From: Orthonyx spaldingii
Lineage: Eukaryota; Chordata; Aves; Passeriformes; Orthonychidae
Direction of reading: 5' to 3'
Assembly: GCA_013397795.1 (NCBI GenBank)
Contig: VZTJ01003850.1
Coordinates: 119,167-183,166 of the forward strand
DNA length: 64,000 nucleotides
Within the stretch, counting starts at the first letter, position 1. Each line of letters opens with the position of its first letter. The notes below the pieces were generated by a model. The model saw only the letters and a program-made list of their open reading frames with translations, had not been told where the DNA came from and searched no databases. The position numbers were made by a program, and so were the translations under genes. Positions 53,501 through 64,000 of this stretch are shown in pieces.

Positions 53501-56500
53501 TAGATTTCCTCAGGTGGTGATGGCCAACAAGTTCCAGTGTGGAGGTGTACAGGAGCACAGTGGGAGAAGACCTGCCCGACCATGGTGCTAGACAGCAGCT
53601 GAGGGTGTGTGCCTGACTGGATTCCCTGTGCAATGGAAATGGGGAAATGTCTCACAATCCTAGACAAACAGAAAGACAAAAGCATCTGAGTAAGCGTCAC
53701 TGCTCAGATGTAGTTTAGATGTCAACTAAGACAGAGAAGGAAATCAAAGAGAAAATCTAGAGCTGTCATTGTTGTCCTGGGAGAATCAACATAATTCACT
53801 GGTCAGGGAACACAAATTTCCTTTGTGTTTTAATTTGTGTATCAATATGCCACAACAGAATGCTGTGTTGCATGATATTTCAGGCCTGCAATACAGGACC
53901 AGTCTTTCCACTGATAAAATTATACCAATTAGTTTATATAATTTAGTAATCTGACTGGGATCCTTGTTTTTTTGGCAACCTGATCCAAGTTTAAGTAACA
54001 GAAAACAAATATGATCCTATATGTTTCATTTTAACATAATACAACATACCATTAGATAATTTCATGGCAACTGAAGGTTTGAATTGATTTTCAGACATCC
54101 TGGTTTCTCAGAAAAGAACTGACATAAGAGGCGAAACAAAAGAAGGAAAGATATAAAGAGCAATTTTACATCTCGGATTTATGTGGAACAGGTGAGGGGC
54201 TCCCAGCTCTTTTTGACATACAGCCCACCTCAGTAAAGGTTGTGTAAAACACAGCCATCAGTTACCAAGAGGGGTGAAAGTCCCTGGGCCACCAGCTGCA
54301 ATGTGAAGCTTCTCCATCTGTCTGCAGCCTTCCAAGTGCACATTCCCCTGTCAGCCTTCTGCCACTCAAGACAAAGGCTAGCACAAACTGTCTGCTATCC
54401 AAGAAAAAGTAAACAGGAGCCCTCAGAATGGCTACAGGAATCTGTAACTTCTGCAGAGGATATTCCCAAATTCCTAGCTAGTCTGGATATATGGAGAGAG
54501 CTTGTGTTAATGATGCTGAACTGTCCACAAGGCTCTGCTCACGTTGCTGGACATGCAGAAAAACACTTTTCTGCAGGGCTGATGGCAGAGAGTGCTGTCA
54601 TGCAGGGGCCAGGATCATCCTGGCTAGCGCTACTTGGGAGGATGCCATTGCTGAAGCTGTGAAATCAATGCAAAAGTGGTTTGCGGCACCCTCATGCTTC
54701 ACTATCACTGACAGCCATCTGAACCTGGAGTGCTAACAGAGCTAATCCTGAAACAAAACCACTCCAGGAAGAGATCATGAAAGAACCATCAGCTTCTTCC
54801 ATCTTCTCCTGTATCCTTCTTGCCCTGGCTGATTTCATGACTTGAGCTACATTTACATCTCTTTACATTTACATTTACATTTATCAATTTATGGAAGTGG
54901 GACATGAGGAGGTGAAGGAAGAGGAAAAAGGAATTCTCCCTTTTTGTCCTAAGTCCTTGAATTGCAGCCCAGGCTGGCCATAACCTACAGTGTTTGGCAG
55001 AAACAAAAGAAAAAACCCACAACCCAAATCCAACTAACTGTTGAAGAAAAAAAAATCATGAGACAGCAGAGAGAGATTCAGAGCACATAGTTCAAAATAC
55101 TGGTGTGGTTTGTGGCCACAAAGAACACAAGACAAAACTGTGGTTTGAAGGAGATCCATGGTGCACACGTCTGAGGAGACTCTTGTCTCACGGTCTCATG
55201 GACTTTGGCAGACAGATGTTGGGGGTTGCTTAACATAAACATGACAAAGCTGCAGTGAGATTCAGGTGCAGGCATGCCCTCCGCTTAAAGGGTTCCAGTG
55301 GAGTAAATAGCTCGCACTGTGGAGCACAAAGGGTTGTAAATTCCTTGGCTTTTCACACAGCCTGTCATTATAGAGCAGTAGGGTCAAAGGTATGTTTGCT
55401 CTTGGTGCTGGTTATCATTTGTAGATCCACACTGATATCATGGTACAACCTTCCTTGAGTTCCACTGTTGCTGAGGCCACCACCAGCACGGTTTCCTGCA
55501 CATGACTACTGAATTTGAGCAGCTTGGGAGAAGCAAGGCATTCTTTCAGGCAGCCCCTTGTCGCAGCCTCAGCCAGCCCTGCTCTCTGCCAGCACTCAAC
55601 GCTGACACAAAGAAATTACAGTAGTGAAAATTTCCTACATGACTGCCATTTGGTGAACTGGAATCAAATCAGGAAGCAAAATATCTCACATTGAGTTAAA
55701 TTATATATGGAGGACATCTCAGCTGTGTGGGTGATGACATCTGACTGTCCCCAGTGCCACTGCCCATTGTTTATTCCTGGGCTGTTTGCACAAAAGCAGA
55801 AGTGGAGCACTGAAAGCCTGTCTATATTATAATAATGAGCTATTTGATTAATGAGTCATTTGATATATGTAATTGTGCAATATCTAGTAACAGTAAAGTC
55901 TCGAGCTATTCATGAATCCCCTTTCCTGAGAAAAGAAGGATATACTGTTTCAGTGAGTAACCTGTAGAGAGAATTTGAGATAACATTACTACTATATCAA
56001 TATCTTAGGAAATGCAGCCTCTGAAGGGATACATTATACTGTTATAAAATACCCTTTGGTGTGTTTTCACCACACAGGGGTGATGTGTTCCATGGGCTAC
56101 CTGATAGCTACAGCATAAGAAGGGCTTGTCACCTTCCACTTCTCAGTTTGGAACAGAACTGGTGAGGCAGCAGTGGGCTGGCCATTCACCTGTCCCTCAC
56201 CCCCACAACTTGGAGGCAGCTGGGACCTTTGAGTTTGGGGAAATTTGACTCCAGAACAGGAAGAAATGAGCCAGCTGCTATCTGAAGTGAACTGCAGTTT
56301 CTCTACCAGAAGCAAGGTATATATAAGGCTTGGAGAGGGGACAGGCACAGAGCAGAAGTGGGATGTTTGCCACATCTCAAACACCATTCCTCAGCTGTCC
56401 CGTGGAACCCCTTCCCACTGTGTCTGCTTGGCTGTGCAGTGCCTCAACTGACAGCTGGTCTTCCTGTCTGATGTGAACATTTCAATGGGACTGAGGGTTG

Positions 56501-56980
56501 CCTTCATCAAGCAGAGGAGGCTACTTGAGTTGCTGGGAGCAGTTTTTCTGCCACTGTTGTATACAGGCATGTTGTGTCCATCTCATCCCTAGAGATAGCA
56601 TCAAGCCTGGGATGAAGAAAAAGATGATAGAAAGATTTCCTCCTGTTTGAGCTACCCCACAAACACACCACCAGTCAAGTGCAAACACATGAGCAGACCA
56701 TACATGCAGTTATGTCCATTAGTAGGTGTTCTAAAAAAAGGAAAAAAAAAAAAAAAGGTTTAGACACAACTTTTCATCTAAACAAAAGCTTAGAATTTAA
56801 GAAAACCAGATGGAGCCTGGGAACAAATACATCATGCTGTTCAACATCATACATCCACTACAAGCTGTGCTTTGAAAAGAGGCAAGCCCACCTTGGGTGT
56901 TGCCCTGCATGCACCAGTATCAGCCCAGTGCCACAGGCTCAGTGATTGATGCAGTACCAGTCAGATTTGATGAGACCACC
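47519..56980. other. Intergenic sequence upstream of TRIM36, no recognised gene
   Basis: This 9.5 kb stretch has mixed composition, somewhat GC-richer at 49.0-49.6 and 50.4-51.2 kb. Minus ORFs of 168 codons (50328-50834) and 133 codons (48437-48838), and + ORFs of 148 (49120-49566) and 140 codons (54240-54662), show no domain, signal peptide or similarity I know. They lack flanking splice or UTR support. Short TTTACA repeats occur at about 54850-54883 and an A-run at about 56740-56757. Distal regulatory elements cannot be excluded. Confidence 0.5.
54850..54883. repeat. Short (ACATTT)n tandem run
   Basis: Four or so imperfect ACATTT units in a row are visible. Confidence 0.75.
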
Positions 56981-57700
56981 AGCAGGTGTAACTCTGTCAG
57001 CTTTGGCACAGCTCTGGCGGCCGCAGCATCTGAGCAGAGCCGGTGCTCCTGGGCACCCCCACGTGTCCACGTGCCCGGCAGTCCTGCCGCGACGCCGCAG
57101 GATGAGAGGTTTCCACGAGCATCCTGGATCCCGTGAGCGGTGGGCGGGCAGAGCATCTGTGGCACCACCACGGCCCTCCCCCGGAGAGCAGCGGCACCGG
57201 GGCTGCGGGAGCGGAGGGAGCGCGGCGGCGGCGTGATCCCGCCGGGAGCGCAGGGCCATGGAGGTGGCCGCGGACAGCGCCCGGTTCGGATACATCCTGG
57301 AGCTGCTGAAGAGGGACAAGGTAGGGACGGAGTGCGGTACGGCACCCCCGGGACACCGCGGGGCGGGGAGGCAGCGCCCGCGGCGAGAGACGGCTCCCTT
57401 AGCCAGCGGTTCGTCGGGTTTTTTTAGGGGAACGTGGGGGCGGGAACGACTCGTCGTTACATCCGATGTACTCTGGAGGTTCGACTAATATTTGCCGCAC
57501 ACTTCCGAGGCTACGAGGTGAAAAAGTTAAAAAATAATTTCCATGCGAAGTATCCGTAAGGCCAGCACAGCTGGGCGGGCATCTGCCGCCTTTGCAGCCC
57601 CGCTCCTGCTCCATGCGCGGCGGAATGCCCCGCTCCAACGCGGGGGTGGGATGCTGCTGCTTGCCACTGGTTGCGGGCAACGCTGGAGAGGGAACTGTCT
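56980..57700 (+). promoter_or_regulatory. TRIM36: TRIM36 CpG-island promoter and 5' UTR
   Basis: Composition rises sharply to GC- and CpG-rich from about 57000 and falls after about 57680, with the start codon at 57258 near its middle. No TATA box lies near the ATG. Multiple overlapping GC-rich ORFs on both strands here are composition artefacts. Promoter role is inferred from the island and the first coding exon. Confidence 0.7.
57258..57320 (+). CDS. TRIM36: TRIM36 first coding exon (partial gene)
   Basis: ATG in GCCATGG (good context) opens 21 codons ending at donor GTAGGG (57321), on a codon boundary. The end FGYILELLKRDK parallels FGYIMELIAKGK, which I recall as the end of mammalian TRIM36 exon 1 just before the RING domain. 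The + orientation next to PGGT1B also agrees with known gene order. TRIM36 is a RING/B-box/COS/FN3/SPRY E3 ubiquitin ligase linked to microtubules, the sperm acrosome and, in frogs, dorsal axis formation (recalled). No RING-encoding exon was found to the right edge, so intron 1 exceeds 6.6 kb. Confidence 0.8.
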
Positions 57701-60700
57701 CCCCCAGGAACTGACTCAGGGTTGGCAAGTATTTTGAGTACAGCTTGCGTGCGTGTTTCGTAGTAAAATTAAAAAAAGGAGGGAATCCAACTTCTTGTAC
57801 TGTTGAGCTGCTGCGATGTGTGTAAACCAGGGAGAACCAAAGACTCAAGTGTGCTGGTTTTTTTTAAAATATGAAGCAGCCACAATAACTTAAAAACTTA
57901 CAAATAAGTGCGGCAAATAATTGTGCTATTGGAAATATTGTTTGTTCCAGGCTCATCCTGATGACTTTCCAGCATATCTCCAAAGGCTGCCTTCACAGCC
58001 AGTTCTTTGTGCACATCTTTCTCCCCCTCCCTCTCCTTCACTCCCTCTTCTAAAAGCTCTGGAAGAACCTTTAGAGCAGGTGAGTGAGGAGTTTCCTGGG
58101 TGATTTTCTGCTTCTCCTTGCCTGGGAGTAATCATGCCAGGACTTTAAAGGAAAATTCAGTCTTGTTCTGTCCATTTTACACAAAACCCAAAATCATGAA
58201 GTGTTTCAGGCCAGAAACTCCTTCTGCCTGGAATGTCCCTGTAACAGGGTGCTACATCTATCCCTTATCCCACAGTTAAGCAGTTTGTACTTTAATCAGA
58301 CACCCCCTGTAAGAGCATATGGCTCGACAGACAGCAGAGTTGGCACAGTAGAGTGAAATATGCATGTTTATTGCAAACAGTGCTGTTGTTTATACATAGG
58401 CAATGACATTGCCAAGTCCCATCATCACAGACACTTGATATACAAGAAGAAAAGGGGAGCAGTATCAGTTGTGTGACCGCCACAGACCTTCCACAGTGGT
58501 GATCGCTGTTCGAGCCTCTCCAACACCCAGCTCTGAGACCTCTTGCTCTCCACATTTTCCTTGTCCATTTTTTGAACCTTCAGACCAGGGTTTTAGATTA
58601 CAGCCTCTTTGTAATTTATTGATGTTATCCAGCAGCTTGGAGGTGTTCTGCTGGAATAATTAAGCTGCTTTCTCAGATGACACAAATCATGCCAGCAAAA
58701 GGACTCTTTTGCATGGTAAACTGTATTTGCTGGGGGTTAGGGTATTGCTGCTTAGAGGTTCCAGCACTCCAGTTTTCCCTTTCTCATTTCCCGTATCAAT
58801 AAAGCTTTTGCAATAAAGCCTGAAAGCATAAACATTCTCTGAGCTAACTGCTAAGCATCTGGCTTTCACGGAACAAAGAACTATTAGAAAATCAGGATGC
58901 AGTAAGAATACTTTACACTTGCACACTCACCTTTCAATACGTAGAGTCCCTGCAGGTATGATGCATCAACTCTTGGACCCTGGGCACATGACCCCTTTTG
59001 GCAAGCGTGTTGTTTTTCCACTTAGTTGGCAACCTCTGTCAGACCTCTCAAACAGGGCAAATCATTATATATCACTTTTCCCTGGGGGAATGTCACTTCA
59101 AAAACCCGTTATCTCTTTCAATGATCTGTAGTCATTATTCTCCTATGACTCCCCTTCACACACACAACTTGCACATCGTACCTAGAACAGAAAGATGCAT
59201 GTAGCACTTTTCATTCCAAAAAGACAGTCCTTGTGTAATCCATATATCCACAACATCTGTTTAGGCTCACTACTATATTCTCTGAGATATTCTGGGCTTC
59301 CGTGGCACCTGTCACAAATGTCACAGTAGCATCCAAAATACCCTTAGAGGAGAGATAGACTAACAACTAACTGTATTTTGTATCGGAGGCACTGGTGCAG
59401 AAGGAGATTGTATGACCTTCTTTCAGGACTCTGAAATCTCAGTTCAAATCACAGCAAAGACGGACACTCATCTGTCTCAAAATGATGTATTATTCCAGAA
59501 ATGCTCTCAGGCTTCTTCCAACCTTAACTCTTTCCCACCCCTCCCCTAGATTCTTCCCTATAAGTTTACTTTTGCAGTAGGCAAAACACACACACTCCTA
59601 CCCCAGTTATTCACCCAAACTCCATTTCAAATTATTTTACTTGTATAGCTGTACGTTTACTTTTTTTTGAAATGTATGTGATTCTCTTGTAGTATTAACT
59701 TCAAAGAATTTTCAGATGTTGTAAAGAAACAATCATATCTGATGGGCTAAATGACACCAATACTTGCCAACTGTTTTGTAAAACCATTTTTGAGCATTTT
59801 TCTGTAAGCGGAATAAAATCAATAATCTGATATAAATCAATGTGAGTTTCAGATGGAAGCTAACAACACCGGTACTGTCCCAGTGATCCCCTTATTTAAT
59901 TGAAATAAGGGCCTCGGCATGCTCTATTTTTTAATCAAGGCCCTCACCCTCTCTTTTTTCCCCTCACTTGCTTTGTTTTACCATCTATTCCTACACTCCA
60001 CATGGTTTGCAGAAACTGACAGTTTGTGGTTCATAAGGAACAGCTTTAAAAGCCACTCACCAGAAAAAGCATTTAGAGAAATAGATACTACTGAAAACAA
60101 GCCCTAAAACCCATATGATATGAACATGAGAAAATAATTTTAAGAGCACTTCAAGTTCTGCATGCTCTCCACCTGGAACCTGATTTCTGTCCCTTCTGCC
60201 TGGTTTCATATAATGACTAACATAAAATTCTCTTGTTGTAGCATTTTAGCTTTTATCCAGGTGACGGTAAGGGGTAGAGCTATGCAGGGGTTCAAACAGA
60301 AAACACAACGAGGAGCTGGAGAGGGAAAATCAACATTTACTAGTAGCTGTGATGGCTGGCAGGTGGCTCTGGGCTGCCTGACTCAGCCAAACTGGAGCTC
60401 TGCTCCTCATGCTAAAGAAGATAAGCCTTTACGTATTTCTTGCTTATATGCAGCAATGTGTTTCTTTGGGGTTTGGGTCCCTATGAAGAGAATAGTCCTC
60501 TAAGGTCCTCTAAGAGCAATTTTCTTCCATTTACAACGTATTCTAAAGCATGCCAGATTACGTAGATAGTGTGAGGAGTATTCACACAGAGAAGTGACTC
60601 TAGTTGAAAGAATACGTAAAGATAATTTGGAGTTCAGTGTCAAGTAAGGCATTAAGTTAGGTACTTCAGAGAGGTCTGAGTTTGAAATCTAGCAGTCAAG

Positions 60701-63700
60701 AGGAGTTAAAATCCAATTCGCCTGTCTTCACAGCTTTTAATCAGTTACTTGGCTGGATTAGTCAGCCTGTGTGACACAGGTGTGTTTCCACATTTTAGAC
60801 ATGTCCTCATCACTCTGACAGTGGTTTCCCTGAAGCACCTAGAAGCACATGGGATGTGACATGGCAAGGGTGAGCTGCCAGCTTCGTCCTTCGTGACAGG
60901 GGTATCTACAGTCTGAAGTGAAGGAGAGAAGGGTCCCCATGTGTTCCATGTGCACTGTACTATTTTTTGTGTGAAATCTTTATGGTGTCAGAGACTGAGC
61001 CTGTGACTGATTTTCTTGTAAACTTGATTTTTTTTTTTTTTAATGTAAATGGTTTTGATTCTAAATCCTTTAAAAAATAACCTTACATTTTCTTTCTGCT
61101 AAGCAGTAATCATTTCTTTAGAGGTAGGACTTTCTCCTAATTCAGAGCTGGAAGATATTTTGATTTGAATGTCATGTATTTTTGGGAAGCTTTTTCATTA
61201 TAATTCTTTCATTTGCTTGGGAAGTGACTACCATACACGGAGGGAAAGAGCAGAGTACTCTGTGTGGACTATTGTCTGTAGCTGCTCCTTGGATCCTCTG
61301 TTGCTTTCCAGGTGTCCTGGAACTGAAGCGGAGTACTGTATGTGTAGCAGTAAGTTAAAAAGTAGAGATACACTGAGCCAATTTAACACACTTTGAGATG
61401 TGCCAGCTACAAACCCTACCCAAAAAGCCAATTGCAGACCCAATATTCTGACAGTTCAATGAGTGTAGTCTTTATTGACTCAGCACTCTGTACATAGCAG
61501 TGGCACGTGGGACCTTCTGAACTTGTTCAGTCCAGCTGATCAGGTTATGGGATCTGTTAGGAAACCCGTCCAACCTTGAGGATTACAGACCGGTAGCACA
61601 TCTCTGCAGAGAAGACAAACAACCCTGAACCAAGGGATTAGGGACTGATATTTTTGTTTTATGACAAGAGATCCTCAAGTCATAGTTATGTTCACTTTGA
61701 AACACCCAAGGCCTACAGATCTTTGCTGGCTCTTCAGGGTCACACACCTGAAGGGCAACCATTGTGAAGACAAAGTTGAGCTCTATTCCTGAGCCAAAAT
61801 GGGCATATTTCTCTAGGGCAGCATAAATTCCTGCTTTATTGCTCAGGGAACAATATATCTTTCAGGCTGCATGACTGGGAAAACTCCTGTGGATAGAAGG
61901 TTCAACTTTTTAGGACTAAGTAGAGAAGAAAATTGCCTCACTAACAATTTACAGAGAGCAGGATGCTGGCTAACAACCCTCTGAATTCATGCTGGAAGAA
62001 AACATTTACATTGCTCAGGGAGAAAAGGGTCTGTGTGATAGCTCAGTCCCCAGGTCAGTCATACTAGCTCAGGAAAAAGTCTGTTCTCATCCTGCATATC
62101 TCCACAGTGATGCATTGGCTCTACTATTTTCAGTCAGAGGAATGCAGACCAGCAGAAAACAGACTGAGTCTCAAGACATGGTTGAAAAAGAAGCATGAAT
62201 ATAAATGTCTTGAAAAGCTTTGGTCTGAGGACCTGCTGAAGGCAGGGGAGGTGTTGGTAGAAGCTTCCTGGTGCTTTGGGACAGGTTTGTGGTTTTTCAT
62301 GCAGTGAGGCTGCAGCTGCACTGTTTAACAAGTCTAGGATTTTTATAGCTTGTTGGAAAGCAGTGCTGCATCCTTCTTGAAACTATATTGATAGTTAATG
62401 TAAATGAGCACTTGGGAGATTTCTGCATATCAATTATTAAATTAACAAGCACATTTAATCTGAGGTAGTGGGGAGAATAGGATGGCAACGCCCACCCATC
62501 CCAGTTTGTGTCTTCTGCTGTCTTGGGAGTGCAGGGCATGCTGTAACTGCATGAGGTCAGACCCTGTCTGCTGAGGAGATAGGGGTGAATTTTGAAGGAA
62601 GTGTAGAACTACTTAGACACTACCCAGATATTACTCCATGCAAAATGAGGCAGAATGGGTGTCCAATTGATGCACGTCTTTGGCTGGAAACAAAGCAGTA
62701 GGGTAGGTTTGTCTTCTGTAGTCATGCTGATCTTATTAACCCCTTTTTCAGAAGCTAAGGACAGGATTATTTTCTGGCACTGGTTTGTGCTCTTATCTTT
62801 TTAATATATCACTCATTTCTGGCTATTGGTTTTCCTCCCAGTACCTAAAGCTAATGACAATTTTGGCACTGCAAATTTAGTTATCCTGGGTCAGGGGAGG
62901 ATCAAAAGGCTAGTAAAAAGGTGTGAGTGCAGAAGATGGAGTTTTGGCCTTTGGAGGCTTTCAAGGGCATTCTCTTCCATGTAATATCTTAATGTGATGG
63001 AGGTAGTAATTAAAATCTTGCTCTAAATTACCCTGAAGCCAGAGCAAACAGGTATACAAACAAGATAATACCTTAACTATCTATTAAGAGATTGAACAAA
63101 GAATCATTCACAAGTCCTGCCAGTAACAGTAGTTGCACTGTGGTCCATGGGAAGACTGCAGGAGGATAGGGGAAAATATGTGCTCCAGGTTTGTCTGCGC
63201 TGGCAACACCCACCTGCGCTGGCATCTACACCTCTGCCATGAAGTGCAGAATTCCTTGCTGTGCCACCAAAGACAAAATCCCTTCCTACTGTTTCAAAGG
63301 CAGCTGTAGCGCCAAGGGGTCTTTGTTCTAGGCTGAGGCTGATAGTTTATTTGGCCCTGCATCAACCACAATCCAGTGTCAGTGGTGGGTAGTGTGCTAG
63401 TGCAGACAAGTGCATATTAAAGCTGCCTGCCTATAACATCAGGAAAGCTGGGAATAGTAGAGGTGGTTACGAGATAATATACTTATTCCAAGGCTTGCAA
63501 AACATTATTCAAAACATAGTTGGAAGGCTGACAACACATGACCTTACCAACCTGTTCTCCCCCCTGCCCAGTTAAGTGACATATTTCACTTTGAATACAC
63601 ATACTGTACATTTACTGGCATTATCAGAATAATTTCAAGCACAGTACTCTGTATTTTTATGAGACTGGTTACTAAAATAAATGTTAAATAATATCTTTAT

Positions 63701-64000
63701 AAGTCTTCTGTAGATAGCTCTTCTTTGTTATATTGGACATGTAAAAAATTGCCTCTGTCTCCATGATTTCTAAGTGTAAATTTCCATTCAAGTTTCATGT
63801 CCAGGCCACTGAAACCCAGGTAAATAATGCCCAAGTCGGACATTTCAGCTATGTTTGTTTTATTGACTCATACAAAATGTAGCTTTGAGGGGAAAAGGGA
63901 ACTTCTTGTCCTGATGTTTTTCTTCAAATGAGCAAGTAGGTCAAATTTAGGGTTTGCCAAACTGACAGCATTTCATCATTCACATAACCCAGGCTTCATA
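57321..64000 (+). other. TRIM36: TRIM36 intron 1 (to window edge)
   Basis: After the CpG island this is AT-rich. I saw no Cys/His-rich RING coding segment on the + strand. Around 58280-59330 the sequence may be an old minus-oriented LTR-like repeat (TTTATTGC at 58358-58365 would be a reversed AATAAA), unclassified. A T-run lies at 61028-61042. No other gene or RNA recognised. Confidence 0.6.

Noticed and set aside
54240..54662. + strand ORF of 140 codons
   Set aside because: Composition is unlike a conserved protein, with no motif, and the region shows no promoter or polyadenylation context.
56920..57427. Several overlapping ORFs on both strands around TRIM36 exon 1
   Set aside because: CpG-island composition removes stop codons; only the frame with FGYILELLKRDK matches a known protein.
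61440..61600. Reversed AATAAA in GTCTTTATTGACTC, suggesting a minus-strand transcript end or LTR
   Set aside because: No minus-strand coding exon or LTR structure was seen around it; a single hexamer is not enough.

Overview
This is ordinary vertebrate nuclear DNA, most likely from a bird. Three things point there: split genes with GT-AG introns and CpG-island promoters; at least seven 5'-truncated CR1 LINE fragments, several ending in the ATTCTRTG-type CR1 tail; and LTR fragments that resemble avian endogenous retrovirus LTRs as I remember them. CR1 is also common in crocodilians and turtles, so the bird call is a strong inference and not proof. No bacterial or phage genes, CRISPR arrays, rRNA or tRNA genes were seen.

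Three protein genes lie head to tail on the + strand, in the order and relative orientation known from human 5q22 (CCDC112, PGGT1B, TRIM36). (1) 1-8585: CCDC112, a coiled-coil protein. Nine coding exons are rebuilt here; the start codon lies off the left edge. (2) 8954-40778: PGGT1B, the catalytic beta subunit of protein geranylgeranyltransferase I. All nine coding exons are present, with every splice phase consistent, and encode 377 residues. (3) 57258-57320: only the first coding exon of TRIM36, a RING/TRIM E3 ubiquitin ligase. Its first intron runs off the right edge.

The rest is intron and a roughly 16 kb intergenic stretch (about 41.3-57.0 kb) filled with unique AT-rich sequence, CR1 fragments and solo-LTR-like fragments (near 16.75-17.3, 25.8-26.2, 29.5-29.75 and 46.9-47.5 kb). 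The three genes do not form a pathway: a coiled-coil protein linked to centriolar satellites, a prenyltransferase subunit and a ubiquitin ligase are simply old neighbours.

The points most worth checking are: an apparent one-base deletion in the last PGGT1B exon that swaps the conserved C-terminal tail for a new one; a gap of only 368 bp between the CCDC112 stop and the PGGT1B start with no AATAAA in it; a 24-bp in-frame tandem duplication in the CCDC112 coiled coil; and a CpG-rich, TATA-containing LTR-like pocket inside a PGGT1B intron. I found no previously undescribed biological system.
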